Shown here one piece after another: positions 35,966-48,895 of a stretch of DNA of 64,000 nt. Both the position numbers and the translations under genes were made by a program. Where the stretch lies: contig CM061487.1 of assembly GCA_030867185.1 (NCBI GenBank), forward strand, positions 62,799,000 through 62,862,999. Direction: 5' to 3'. Under the pieces are notes generated by a model. That model did no database searches. It saw nothing but the letters and a program-made list of their open reading frames with translations, and was not told where the DNA came from. Origin of the DNA: Tagetes erecta. Taxonomy: Eukaryota; Streptophyta; Magnoliopsida; Asterales; Asteraceae. How positions within the stretch are numbered: the stretch's first letter is position 1; every line of letters begins with the position of its first letter.

Positions 35966-38007
35966 GAAACTCTAAAATATCACTCCCATACTGTTACAAA
36001 ACACCTTATTCTTAGGAACTCCAGTTAGCCCAACATTCATAAGGTAAACTACTACATGCATAAACACTTTAAACCTCCTTGTATCCCTTATTCACAGTAA
36101 TAACAAAAACCAAATGTTTCGTAACTGACTCATATATATAAACTATGATTTTGAATACATTTCACGACTCCAAGGGTTCACGTGATAAATACCATCGTCA
36201 ACAATAAACCGCTAATACCAACTAATGTTTTGAGAAAGCTTTACTCATTACGGTCCAGGATAACCACTTCCCATTTTGTTTTCATTCCTAATACAGCCTT
36301 TTGTTTTCCCAGGAAATACAATATTTGATACCCTCATTAATATTTGACACTATGAACGTCTGATGACCCTTCTTAGAAGCTCCATTTCAAGAATTTTCAT
36401 ATTAAGCTTAATTAGCTTCCTTAATTAAAATTGTTTTAGTCACCATGTAAGAAACTTTAACCTAGCTATTCTATCTTGTGAATGTCCTATTAGAAGAACC
36501 CATATAGGTTATGATGATACTAAAGCCACACGACACATGTAATGATATAACATGAGATCCTTTTCTAACCCCTTAATGAACCTAGAACTCTAGACTTTAA
36601 CCGGATTGTAATGTCTTATCACCTTTTATATACCCAACTAGTGAATCTAAACACTACCGTATGAGGAATCCGTTATAAAAATCATGGCTAGAAGATTACT
36701 GTTTGAACCTGGAACCATTACCTAGTATGTTAAAGAGCTAAAACCACAATTAATAAACTGGACTAAAACTATATCTCCATAAAGAATAACCAAAAACTGA
36801 ATCAATCTTCACTTGGTGCCGCCTTAGAAATCTCATGGGAACCTTCCCCTGTGAGAAAATGGTTTGCGTCTCATATACTCCCACACTTGTAAACATTACC
36901 CTATGGTTCATTCTAGAATTGGTGCCCTTAAGAACACCTGTTTTATGCTATTGTTGCAGGATCATAATTTCTAACGGATTCAGAACCACGAGTCTAAAAT
37001 AACTAGGTAATTAGTACTGCAAAACTTTATGGTTTACAAACAACATGCATCATACTCCAAAAGATTAGAAACACCTTATTTAACATGGACTCCCTTGTTT
37101 TAATACCATTTCAACATGTAAACTTTGATAACATATTACTCCATGTCACACAACCACGTGTCCTCTCAATTACAAAAACAAAAGTATAATTATCAAAGAT
37201 AGAAATACTTATTAAATTTCTTGATCATTTTTCTGAACATATAAGTAGTGTCCTCGTTCATCCTTCTCCATTTATTCATAGGGTTTCTATGACATCCCTG
37301 ATATTCGTGTTTTGACAACGCTTTTTTTTAATAGAGCAGAGTACCTACACATGATTTACCTCGTACACAAGTTGTCTCAGTTTAACAATCTATATCAATA
37401 AATGAACTCTTTAGTTAGGACTCGGTCCTCTGGTAGCTAAATAACAACGTGAAACTCATTAATCTAAACCCCCGAAACATACATTATAGAAATCGCTATT
37501 TATAAATCTCATCCAAAAACTTTGGAATCCCATCAAAACCATGATACATTAGACAACTTGAAATCCTAGGGTATTGGCATACTAGATAATGGACTGGATC
37601 AGTTTTAAGAGATAAACATGGTACACAACGTTTCCGACATCTTCAAACTAATCAAGCTCTTACGTAATGGAACACTTGTCATCCCAATCGATGAACAACT
37701 ACGTTTCACAGAAAAAAATCGGTTGAAATTATAGGCAAAGAATTCAAACCACTCAAACACAGTAAGATCACTATAACCAAAGTTTGTTAGAACTTAAAGT
37801 GTGGACCAGAGTTTACGTATGAGTGTGAAAAATCAAATAATGTACAAGCATCCTTAACTATTTCAAATAACAAAATCTAACACTAATACTATTGGTTAAA
37901 TTTCGGGACGAAATTTCTTTAAACTCAAAAAATTTTCTTTTCAGTTCGGACCTTTTTATTGACTGTATCCAATTTTCGAGACGAAAATTCTTTCAACAAG
38001 GGGATGA
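35966..38007 (+). other. 3' internal remnant of a plus-strand gypsy element, non-coding
   Basis: About 2 kb with no usable open frame. Its right end has the TTTCGGGACGAAATTTC signature (37903-37918) and AACAAGGGGATGA immediately before the LTR at 38008, i.e. a plus-strand PPT. I infer it is the untranslated region after pol, cut on the left by older LTR material. I cannot exclude that its left part is unrelated flanking DNA. Confidence 0.65.
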
Positions 38008-40892
38008 TGTGACACCCAGCATTTTCATGTTAACTCCGTTAACACAAATCTGTTAGTTATATTTCCTAAATCATGTAATTGTACTAATTGGGCTTAAAGG
38101 CCCAATAGTGACCCAACCTGATAAACAAAGTCCGTTAAGGTAAACAAAGCCCATAGTGACCCAATAAGTTATAACGAGTGCTCAACCGATATATTTGTGT
38201 AAAAAAACTTTTACAAACTTAAAATAGAGTCAAAGTAATTGATTCTATAATACGAAACGCGCATTTGATCAGATACGTTTATAGAATTTAATTTTAATCA
38301 AGTAAATAATAATCGATAATGCTATTCAAAATCACAACTATAGTGTAAATGTCGACAATGATTATGGCAAATGACGAAACGAGACACAATATCGTAAACG
38401 CGGTAATTATTAGAAGACTTTACATGAAAACCCTAGGTACAAAGTCTCCTAAACCCTTCTTCCTTCTCATTTTTTTTTACAAAAGATAACCCAACCCTAA
38501 AAACCCTTTGCAGCCGTCACCCTTTCCGGCCGGATTCCGGCCAGCTCCGACGTCTTCACGAGGCCTATTATATATCAAACTCTTCGTCTCGACGAGACGG
38601 TTCCAATGATAGTAAATACGTTTTCTAACTCGTAGCGATTAAAAAAGTTATGGCCATTTGAAGATTCGGCTGCTTGATTCGTCCATTGATGATGTTCGGT
38701 TGTGTTGGGTCTTAGGTGGTGTTTTTGGTTGTTGATTGAAGTTACAAACACATAACAAGTAAGTTTCATCCTTAACATTATATATATATATGTTACGAAA
38801 ATTATAGGAATGAAACCCTAGTTCATCCAAAAATGGTCAAATTGATGTTGTGTTGTGAAAATGGTTTATTGATTATGTGTTAATGGTTATTTTGATGATT
38901 AGATGATGAAGTGGATACAAAAACTGTGTTTATGAAATTAGGGTTTGATATGGAATCATTGAAATTTGATGTTGCATGCTTGATATTGATGAAATAGGAT
39001 TGATTATGTACTTAGATGGTGAATTGGGTGAAGATTGGTTATTGGGTTGTGAAATTTCATGATGTTTATACTACCTTGCTTAAAATAGTAACTTTTTCTC
39101 TAGAGATTGTATGAACTTGCGTATTGTTGGTGCCTAGGAATGGTTTTGAGATCACTAGTACGTTAGGATGATGTATTAGACGAATTTTGAGTACTTGAAC
39201 ATGCGAATCCGACTCGGTTTGGAATACTTGCTAAATGTAGAAACTTTTTGTCATGGAAATTTACTAGGACGCATGTTTTGCGGTTTTAGACGTACAAATA
39301 TGATTGGGTTTGCATATGAATGCTTGTAGGCATGTGGTGGTTGGTAAACATGTGGTGATCAAGAAATGACATTCGTAGGTACTAGTTGGTTAGTAGACCG
39401 GTTGCTTGAAATTGTTTTGTTTGAAGTCTAAATGGTGTGTGCTAGTAACTAGGATGCCATGATGAAAGTGTCACTATGCTAGTTGAAACAAAACATGTGA
39501 ACAATATATTGTGCCTAGAAATGACCACGCATGCTAGTATGTTTTATATTGGAAACCGTAAAATGATAGTATGCGTTATTGACTTGTGAAGCATGCTATG
39601 GTATTTGTGTAATAGTTAACATGCCTAGGGATATTGAATTATGCAAGTATACTTTAAAAGTCCGACTTTCCTATAAAGGAAACTTTTACGGAAGTAGAAA
39701 CTCAACTTGTTGAATATGTGACATGTGGTGTGGTATGTGAATGTAATATGATCAAATACTTCAAATGAAACATACTTACACTTAATATATCACCAACGGG
39801 TCGTGGGTCAACTCGGGTAGACAAAAAGTCAAACTTGGTCAAACTTAGACAAAAAGTCAAACTTGGTCAAACTAGGTTAAAGAGTCAAACTATTCCAAAC
39901 TCGCACAAACTGTAAGACCATTTGGATGTATAGGGTACTATGACCCTACATAAACACACATTAATAGACCTACTGTTATTTAGGTTGCTGTATTACTGTG
40001 TGCTTTTAGAAACTGAATTGCTGCGCAACCTAAGGTGAGTTCACTGAACTATACTTTTACTGTTTCACCCTTTTATGGGCTGAGAACGCGAACGATTACT
40101 TTTAAGGATTTACAAATTATGTATGTCGCATGTCTGGATTAGAGCAACTTTTATTTTGTTCATGAAAGACCTCATGGATACCTAGTTGACCGTTAGTATT
40201 TGTGAAATAGCGGGGAAATTTTGAGTCGTACTACTGGGTTTGACAAACCCCACCCGGGCTAGTCGCGCTAGCACGACAGAAGGACCTGTCGAACGGGTGT
40301 TGAATGACCTAACATACTTACAGTGCATCCTGCTAGGATGTACGAACGGGCAAAATGCACTTAATGTGTACATACGTCAGCTTCGGTCAGATACATACGC
40401 CTCTAAGGACATGTGCTGTAGACTAGCTACCTACAATGACATACTTAATTTATATTTCTGCTTGCAATTGAACTACCTGATTTCCTACTTACTATGTGAA
40501 CTCACCAACCATCGTGTTGACAGTTGTTAGCCTTTCACTTTTACAGGTCATTGAGGTTCAACGCACTTAGGACATGGCATGGAGTCACAACTTTGCATTT
40601 AAACACTTTCTTGCATTTAAAAAAACTATGTTTGGTTTTAACAAATATTTAAACTATGTTTCTTATGTTGGGCGCGTGTTTGCGCATTTAGTTCCATTTA
40701 ATATTTTGACATTACATTTCGATTACGCTTCCGCAAACTTTTAAACGTTAACTCTGTATTAAATTTTCTCATTTAATGAGACACGTATATTTTAAATTCA
40801 TATAGTGTCGTTTGGTGTAACTAATGACTGAGATCCTGGTTTGTCACACACTTAACGGTAAAACTCCGTTAGTGGATTTTTGGGGTGTGACA
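38008..40892 (+). repeat. 3' LTR (2.9 kb) of a plus-strand gypsy element
   Basis: Starts TGTGACACCCAGC directly after the PPT and ends GGGGTGTGACA (2885 bp). No second copy in the window. It contains the GTCAA-rich direct repeat at 39819-39903 and a GC-richer segment (about 40215-40390). Small frames (such as 40240-40530) show no recognisable protein features. Confidence 0.82.
39819..39903 (+). repeat. Direct repeat rich in GTCAA (W-box-like) motifs
   Basis: AGACAAAAAGTCAAACTTGG, followed by TCAAACTT, occurs twice in tandem and is followed by further AGTCAAAC motifs. The reverse complement TTGAC is the core of WRKY-binding W boxes. Confidence 0.7.
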
Positions 40893-41703
40893 CCTGGAGT
40901 TGGAGAGTGAGTGTGGGTGCACTTGGGGTGGTATGAGGGTCACGTGGGAGGCTGGAACTCGACTGGAACAGGGCTGGACGTGGGCTGGTCTCGCGGTGCT
41001 TTTTCATGGGACGAACGGTTTTTGCTTCGGTTTGCTCGGTTGGTGCTTCTTTGGACGCGTGGCTCCTCTTGGCTTATGTTTGATGATGTTGGTCGACTTT
41101 TGAGACTTGTAGATACTGAGTTTTCTTAGTTTTGGTGGTGGAGAAGATGTTTGAGAGTTGTGAAAGTGTTGTAGGGAGTTTTTGTTTGTTGTGAGATTGT
41201 GTTGTAGAACTGAAAAGAGATGTGGTGTGTGTGTATGTGTGTTCAGTTGAGAAAAAGAGGGAGGGAGAGAGAGAGAGAGATGAGATCTTGCTTGGATTGT
41301 GGAGAGATTTTTGGTTAGTTGGAGAAGTAATGGGTGTCCAGGTGTAGGAAGTGGTGTGTTGTGTGTTAGGGACAATAGGTATTAGATAGGTATCTTTGCA
41401 AGTATTATTATTTATTTTATTTCTTTTGGATTATGTAAAATAAATGTTAGTAGTTTTTATAAAATGGTAGTTTAGTTTATAAGTTGTAAATGGTTTTATG
41501 TAAATATATATATGTATGTAAGTATGAATGCATGTACATATATGCATGCATTTGAATGTTTATTATCTAGTGTAAATAATAATATATGTATTTAATAGAT
41601 TGATTAGATTTTATATATACACATATGCATGTATATTTACGTATGCATACATGATACATGAGTATATATATTGAATGAGTTGATTTCTATATAATGCGGG
41701 TGT
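40893..41703 (-). repeat. Fragment of a minus-strand gypsy LTR
   Basis: Ends GCGGGTGTCAC at the CACTA boundary, like the outer (TGTGACACC...) end of a minus-strand LTR. It contains a minus-strand CT-rich leader-like stretch (41265-41282 and surroundings) similar in layout to 1620-1700. It is cut on the left by the LTR ending at 40892. The assignment is by resemblance; no second copy is present. A small frame at 41004-41375 is low-complexity and unsupported. Confidence 0.5.
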
Positions 41704-42275
41704 CACTACAAGAAAAATGAGTATTAGGGACTAAAATATTTGAAACTGACTGATCAGTCTTGAATACATAGTATCGGATACTAGTAGATCAGTTGCTAAT
41801 ATTATTAGGGACTGATAGTTTTGTGATTCACGCCAGTGACTGATAATCAGTTTCAGATACTCTAACAGCTTATTTAAGACTAAAGTTCAGTCACCAATTT
41901 GATTGGATAAATAAATTTTTTAGAGCAAATATTTTTGTAACTAAATTTCAGTCCCAAATAAGTGACATGATTAACGAAAATTAGTGCCATGCTATTTGTA
42001 ACTGTTAATCAGTCTCTAATTATATCGTTTTAAGAAAAAAATATCAAAGACTAAAAAATCAATCTTAGATATGTTGCAAATGACCTTAACCGGAATTGAT
42101 ATTCAATCTTTAAAAAAGGGTCGCTGAAGAAATAGGTAGGGACTGATATTCAGTCCCGAATTATGAGCACAGAGTTTACTATTTCTAGGGAATATTTTAT
42201 AGACTAAGAATCAGTTCTTGATATTTCTAAAGCTAGTTGAATGAGCACAGAGTTTACTATTTCTAGGGAACATTT
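41704..42275. repeat. CACTA terminal and subterminal repeats
   Basis: After the 13-bp terminus come many short motifs in both orientations (GGGACTGAT, TCAGTC, GACTGA) that in CACTA elements bind the second transposon protein. A 28-bp direct repeat starting GAGCACAGAGTTTACTA occurs near 42164 and 42243. Confidence 0.8.
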
Positions 42276-45250
42276 TTGGTCACTATTTTCGTGGTTATAT
42301 AAAAATACTTAGGTTTAATGTTAGAGATATCTTCGTTTGATAATCCATCAGCATTCTAATGGGTACTTGTCATCCTTAGTTTCTAAAAGTCATTTATTCA
42401 ATTCATTTTATGGTTTTCAAGAACAAAATGTGACTTTAATTTTTAGTGCAAATGAAATAAAATATTTGAATGCAAAAAATGCAATAGAATAACAAAATAT
42501 AACAACTGATACCAAAGAAATATGATTATATATCTAGTCATCTAGAAAGAATATCCAACAACATTATCTAAAACTCAAGCTATCTGTTATTTCAATCTTC
42601 TAAAATCCATAACATGTAAACAAGATCTCGTGCTCTTTCTATCTTAAGAAATGATCATAATAGATAAGTAAGCAAGTAAAATGATTTTTTTCGTTTAGGT
42701 GGTGCAAAATCAATTCTTGCATTTTGTGGTTTATCAGTTTTTTCTAGGTAGTATTCATGTGTTCAATTTGCCTAAAGACACAAGTTTCAATATTCCATAA
42801 AAGAATAGGGTTGAATGGGTCAAAATGGGTTAAAAGTTACATAAAGTGTACCGTAACACTATCCAAAACAATGCAAATTGATAACCAATGAAACCTTTAG
42901 CTTAACGAACAAAATAGCACAAAATAAATTCAAAGTACAAAAATCAAAAAACTGTTCAATTGCATCCAGTTCAACTTGCGGTACCATCATATCAACTTGT
43001 TAATGACCAAGTAGCACAATCCTCTTAAATATGTTTCTTCGAATTCCAACGATGTAGCATATCTGAAATCACATTAAAGCCACGTTAGTTAAATCATTAT
43101 ACATCAATTCTTAACAAATATAACAATTAAAACAAGTTAAGCATGCTTATGTTTATAATTTACATGAGTCTTCCGAATAAAGACAAGAAAAAAGAAACCC
43201 GTATCACAATTGAGAACTTATTTTGCATAGTTAGAATTAAGAATGAACTAATATAGCTAAATTAAGCATGTTTGGGTCCTTTTGGTTAGAATTAAAATTT
43301 GACTAATATAATTTATGTAAGCTAGTTTGGGTGGTTTTGAGCCACTGGAATTAAAAATGGACTAATATAACTATATTAAGCATGTTTAAGTTGTTTTGAC
43401 CCGTTAGAATTAAAATGGACTAATAATAAAACTATATTAAGTATGTTTGGGTTTTTTTGACCCGTTAGAATTAAGAATGGACTAATATAACTTCCATAGG
43501 CATGCTTAGGTCTATTTTAACCCATTAGTGTTATGTATGTTGCTACATAATCTAAATAATCAGATGTAGATATAATAACAGCAGATCAGTACACTTGCAT
43601 ATTGTATAACAGCAGTTGCAGAACTGATTAACACCAACAGGTGGCAGATTGATGTTTGTGTCGATCTATGATGATATGATTAGTTCAACAAAATGTTAAA
43701 CAACATAAGTACATAACATATCACAGTAAATTTGAAGGTAATGACAAATTTAAAGATTAACCACCGACCGCTAGCAAACGCATGCGCATGAAGGAAAATG
43801 ACCACATGTTTTAAGACAATTTACAAGACATGTAAACAAATCCAAAAAGAAGAAGATCATTTACCAACATATGATATTACTCTCAGCAATTAGATCAACA
43901 ATTTACTGCCCTATAAGCAAGCAAACAAGAAAATATAGTTACAGCAGATTATGTATGGTTCATATACACTTCTAATAGCCAAGGAAGTTCAAAGACACAA
44001 AATTTACTTACGAGTTAACCTAGAAAAATAGGTACGATGGGTGGGGCGGGGTTCCGGGTCAAAACAAGTTTGGGTCAACACTTGTCAATTTATAAATGGG
44101 TTAGTTTTACCATTCAACTGTTCTGTTTTAATGTAATCATGCATGTCTAACTAAATCAAATATAGGATTATCCAAATGATTGATCACGTTTACGGTTGTA
44201 ACTTTCCGGTCATTATGTGGAAAAATGTAATGAAATATAAACTGATTAAACATATGGCAAATGCAAGTCTCAGACACAAATATAAAAATGGCATTGATGG
44301 TTTGACAAAACATTAGGAGTTTCACTTTGATGTCAAATGGTTTTATTTAAACTTCAAGTTTGACTTCTATCTTTATTATAATAAACGATAACTTTTTTGC
44401 TACGCTTTGTGCTGGCCAAGTTTTTGTTTGTGTCGGATGTCTATTTTGTAAAAAATGTACCTTTGTTTCAGCGTTTTAGACAACAATATACCAAAAAGCT
44501 TATACAAAAGATCTTTTACTGCTATGACTAGTTCATGTTAACATTTGAGCTTATCATTATAAAAGAGGACTATGCTAAGCTAAATAAATATCATGCTATC
44601 ATTAGTTGTAAAAGAGTCTTTTCAAGTTTGTGTTATACAAATAGGTTTTGCAGTAAGAATTCGCACAATATGTAAATAGCAACAACACTAATAGCATCAA
44701 CAAAATAAAAATAAGTACATAAATAAATAAATTAAAGGGTTTTAGAGTTGTAGACATACCTGCATGAAATCAAAATCGAGGAACTACATGTAGAAAGTAG
44801 CATTTACAGCCTCAAACTAACAGAAACCTTAACCTGCAATCAATTTAACATAACAAATATAGACCTCTTAAAACAATACACGAGACAACACATTTAATTT
44901 GAAATAAAGGAAAATACAGTTATAACAGATGTTATCTACACATCATATAAAAAAGTTACAGTAGGGACAATAAACACATAATTGTAAACCAAATATAATG
45001 TATGCGACAACACAAGAAGGTATATTAGGCCAATAAACAGATTGAAACAAATAATCACCTACCATAGTAAATTATATGTTTAAGCCATCAAGTTCCTTCT
45101 CTTACTTTAACCTACCATCAAAATATATGTAGTAAATTTTAAAATGAAGTGAAACAATTCAATGTTTACATGTATGTAAGTAAGAATAAGACTAGTATAT
45201 GTATAATAAAGTAAAATAATCAAAACTCTTACAAAAATAAAAGATGAACA
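42276..45250. other. Non-coding region between TNP2 and the CACTA terminus
   Basis: About 3 kb, AT-rich, no plausible coding sequence. It contains the tandem repeat at 43205-43530; otherwise I see nothing recognisable. It probably includes the TNP2 3' UTR. Confidence 0.6.
43205..43530. repeat. Degenerate tandem repeat, unit about 60 bp, five copies
   Basis: Units contain AGAATTAAAAATGGACTAATATAA-like sequence, then TTAAGCATGTTTGGGT and TTTTGACCCGTTAG, with 10-25% variation by eye. Confidence 0.7.
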
Positions 45251-48200
45251 TTACAAATCATCATCGTCTGACTCATCATCTTCAATCTCATTATTGGACT
45301 TATCGCTGTCTGAGTCATCCAAATTTAACTCTGAACCAAAATCTTCCATACTATGATCAGAATCATCTACCTCATCATCAATAAAATCATCTATAGCGAT
45401 ATTGGAACCATTTCTTCTGCAATATCTTCACGAACAAGGTTGACATCTTCTAAAGGATCTTCCGCATTCTTGGAATCTGGGATATCCCACAAGTGCATGT
45501 GAGCAGTTCTTTCAATGATTTTCCAATGTAATTTCGGTTTAAGAGAATCATTTATATAAAATACTTGTATAGCCTGGTTTACAAAAATGAAAGGATCTTC
45601 CTTTTAAGCATTCTTGGACGTGTCTATGCTTATGAAATGAGGTTCATGTATCACGTTTTTGTTAAGACGATTAATGTCAAACCATGTGCATTTCAATTAC
45701 TTCATCAAGATGTCCATAATAGTCTACTTCAACATCATTAAAAATGCCAGGCACCGTAACTCCACAATTTTGTGTTTGCCTATAGTCATCTCTTGACTTA
45801 ACTATAAATTTTACTCCATTCACTATGTATCCCTTGTACACATGAATCATGTTGTTAGAGTGCAATACAACATCACAATTAAAAGTAAGTAAAGTATAGT
45901 GTGACTGTTACCCGTTTTGAAAACCACTCCTGGAATTTACTTTGTTGCAGCTTTGAAAAATCTGATGATTTTGGATGTTCAGTTTGTAAAACCTCTAAGT
46001 GTTCCCTGCCACATGTAGATAAACTAAAAACTTATTTACATATGACAATTAATACTATTTGATAACCAAAGATTTAAAAAAACATACTCTAAGTACAGTT
46101 GAATCTGTTGACAATTGTTGAAGATAAACCATATTGCTTTCTTTATAATATTATCAGGAAGGATACACACATCTTTCTTTCCAATACCTCGCCCATTCAA
46201 TCTAAAAATATCCAAGGCAAAGCTTCGAGCACCATTAGAGGTTTTATCATCATTTAGGTCCCGTTTATCCAGCTTTGATTCAACATCTCGTAAATAGTGT
46301 GAACAAAATGTTATAGCTTCTTCAACAACATAACCTTCTGCTATCGAACCTTCGGGTTTATCTTTGTTTCTAACATACCTTTTTAAATGGCCAAGGTATC
46401 TTTCAATCGGACACATCCACCTTGATTGCACCGGTCCTCCTAAAATTGCCTCTTGAGGAAGATGCACACACAAGTGCACCATAATTGTAAAAAATGACGG
46501 AGGAAATATTCGTTCAAGCTTGCTCAAAATCTTAACTATTTCTTCTTGTAATGATTTCAACTCCCTCACGTGTAATGTTACCTCAGTAATTTTCTTGAAA
46601 AACTGAGAAAACTCGATCAACGCATCACGAATTTGTTTTGTCAAAAATGGACGAATTGCAATAGGAATTATGCGTTGCATTAAGACATGACAATCATGTG
46701 ATTTAAGCCCATATACCTTTCCTTGATCAGCAATCACATTTTTAGCTAAATTCCCTACATACCCGTCAGGAAAACGCACAGACTTAAGTAAATTACAAAA
46801 TTGTGTTCTTTCCTCTCGAGTTAAAACATATAAAGCTTGTGGCTTAACCCAACGATCATTCTTCTTTACCAAGTGAAGCTCCTTCCGTATGTTCATATCT
46901 TCCAAGTCTAATCGAGCTTTTTCGGTGTCTTTCATCTTTCCTTCTATGTTTAACAAGGTTCCTAAGATATTCTCACACACATTCTTTTCAACATGCATCA
47001 CGTCAATGTTGTGACGAAGTAACAACTTAGGCCAATATGTTAGTTCGAAGAAGATGCTTTTCTTTGACCAATTTAAAATGTGTGGATCTCGTTTTCTTTT
47101 TTTCCCACCATAAGACTGATGTTTTCCATGATGATGTAAAGTGAGATGTTCCAGCTGGCGTAAGCAATCATCTCCTTATGTGAAAGCCTAGTCTCCTTAT
47201 GTCCATTAACAGGTTTAGGTGAAAGCCTAGTCTCCTTATGTCCATTAAAATCTCGTGATTTTCTCAAAGGGTGATCGAGTGGAAGAAATCTCCTATGACC
47301 TACATATGCTATTTTATCTCGTATACGTATACTGCTTGAATCTTCATTGCATATTGGACATGCCTTGTATCCACTCGTGCTCCATCCAGACAGGTAACCA
47401 TATGCGGGAAAATCATTTATTGTCCATAGAAGTGCGGCACGCATGATGAATATTTTTTTGATTCACAATCATATGTTTCAACACCCTTATGATCCCAAAG
47501 TAGTTTCAACTCATCTACGAGTGGCCGCAAAAATACATCAATATCCTTTCCTGGTGAATCTCTTCCAGGAATAAACAATGTTAACATAAATGAAGCATCG
47601 ACCATAGACTTCCAAGGAGGCATATTGTAAGGTACCAGCACAACAGGCCACATACTATAAGAAAGACTCATCGCCACGAAAGGATTAAAACCATCACTAG
47701 CAAGCCCTAGGCGGACATTTCTTGGATCATTAGCAAAATCAGGAAACACTTTATCGAAGTGTTTCCATGCCTCCCCATCTGCCGGATGCCTAAGAACCCC
47801 CTCCTCTTTGTTTCTGTCTCGATGATGCCATAACATTTCCTTAGCAGTGTGTCTTGAGGCATATAAGCGCTTAAGTCTACTTGTGATGGGAAAGTAACGC
47901 AAGACTTTTACTGGTTTCTTTTTCCCTTTATTATTTTCTTCATAGCGATTACTGCAACATACTGGACAATTTTCTAATATTTCATTTTCTTTCCAAAATA
48001 ATGCACAATCATATTTACAAGCATGGATAGATTGATATCCTAGTCCTAGAGTACGCAAATACTTTTTTCGCCTCATAATGGTTTTTTGGCAAGTTTGCAT
48101 CCTTGAATGCACGGCTAAATAAGTTTAGTATCATATCCATTGAGACATTTGTCATTTTACATGTGACCTTCACATTCATCAACTCTAGTAGAAAGCCTAG

Positions 48201-48429
48201 TACGGAAAACTCATCACATCTCGGGTATAATGGCTTTTCCATATCGACAAATAACTTATCGACATTTGGATTATTACGTAAATTAGCACTGTCACTATAA
48301 TTTTGAGCTTCAGATTCAACGCTCGTAGGAAAAGCATCATGAAGTAACTCATCAACACCGTCGTTTGATTCGTTTTCATTTTCGTCACACTCATTGTTGG
48401 TTCCATCTCTTTCATAACCCGGTAGATGT
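45251..48429 (-). pseudogene. TNP2-type CACTA transposase, main part, with frameshifts
   Basis: Minus-strand pseudogene continuing from 53889-54142 across the Copia-derived insertion. From N to C: an acidic linker and MEKPLYPRCDEFSVLGFLL; YLRTLGLGYQSIHACKYDC; the Transposase_21 core (VRLGLASDGFNPF, WPVVLVPYNMPPW, DVFLRPLVDELKLLWDHKGV, ALLWTINDFPAYGYLSGW, CPICNED); HNIDVMHVEKNVCENI; the DUF4218-like part (FFTIMVHLCVHLPQEAILGG, MCPIERYLGHLKRYVRNK, EGSIAEGYVVEEA); small exons (about 45913-46017 and 45677-45885, the DUF4216-like VDYYGHLDEVIE); and an Asp/Glu-rich tail ending at 45251. Lesions: one-base shifts in poly-A runs near 48068 and 47452, a shift near 47100, a duplication near 47190-47250, a stop near 45615 and shifts near 45690 and 45410. 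The catalytic domain is recognisable but no intact protein is encoded. Confidence 0.9.
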
Positions 48430-48880
48430 TGTTGGGGTTATTTGAAGATGTCACTTTCCAAATATAAGTGAGTGAAGATATCGAGCATCATCACGAGCAA
48501 GCACGGGTGAAGACGTTCATAATTTGTATTTGTCTTAGAATATTTGTGTAATCGTTTCGTGCTTAAATGCGCATTTGTGCTTAACTGCACGTGGTTAGGT
48601 TACATTGTAAGGTGAATGGTATGAACTATAAATACCATCACCTAGGTCATTTATTATTGTGAGTTGCATACATTTCATTCCATATCAATTTGTAACCTCT
48701 CCATTGATCTAATACAATTCACCTATTCATATTATCATCATCTTCATCATACTTTGCATTGATCTTCATGAACATTCAAGCATCAATACGTGATCAGTGA
48801 GTTTCCGCATCACTGATTGCAAACAACATCCCCAAACAATCTCAGATCTAGATCCAAGCTCGGTTCATATAAACCTATCA
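48430..48880 (+). repeat. 5' LTR of the gag-only element
   Basis: 451 bp, TGTTGGGGTTATTTG...AAACCTATCA, followed by AT and the PBS. It contains CTATAAATA at 48626-48634, a good TATA box, so transcription probably starts about 30 bp downstream. Confidence 0.92.
48626..48634 (+). promoter_or_regulatory. TATA box in the 5' LTR
   Basis: CTATAAATA, repeated at 53650-53658 in the 3' LTR, in the element's sense orientation. Confidence 0.7.
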
Positions 48881-48882
48881 AT

Positions 48883-48895
48883 TGGTATCAGAGCT
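48883..48895 (+). other. Primer-binding site of the gag-only element
   Basis: TGGTATCAGAGCTG two bases after the LTR, complementary to initiator tRNA-Met. Confidence 0.9.

Noticed and set aside
40240..40530. A 96-codon frame in the 38-41 kb LTR
   Set aside because: Lies inside an LTR, no recognisable domain, amino-acid composition typical of chance frames.
41004..41375. A 123-codon minus-strand frame rich in His, Pro, Ser and Thr
   Set aside because: Derived from CT-rich leader-like sequence of an LTR fragment; low complexity and no homolog recognised.
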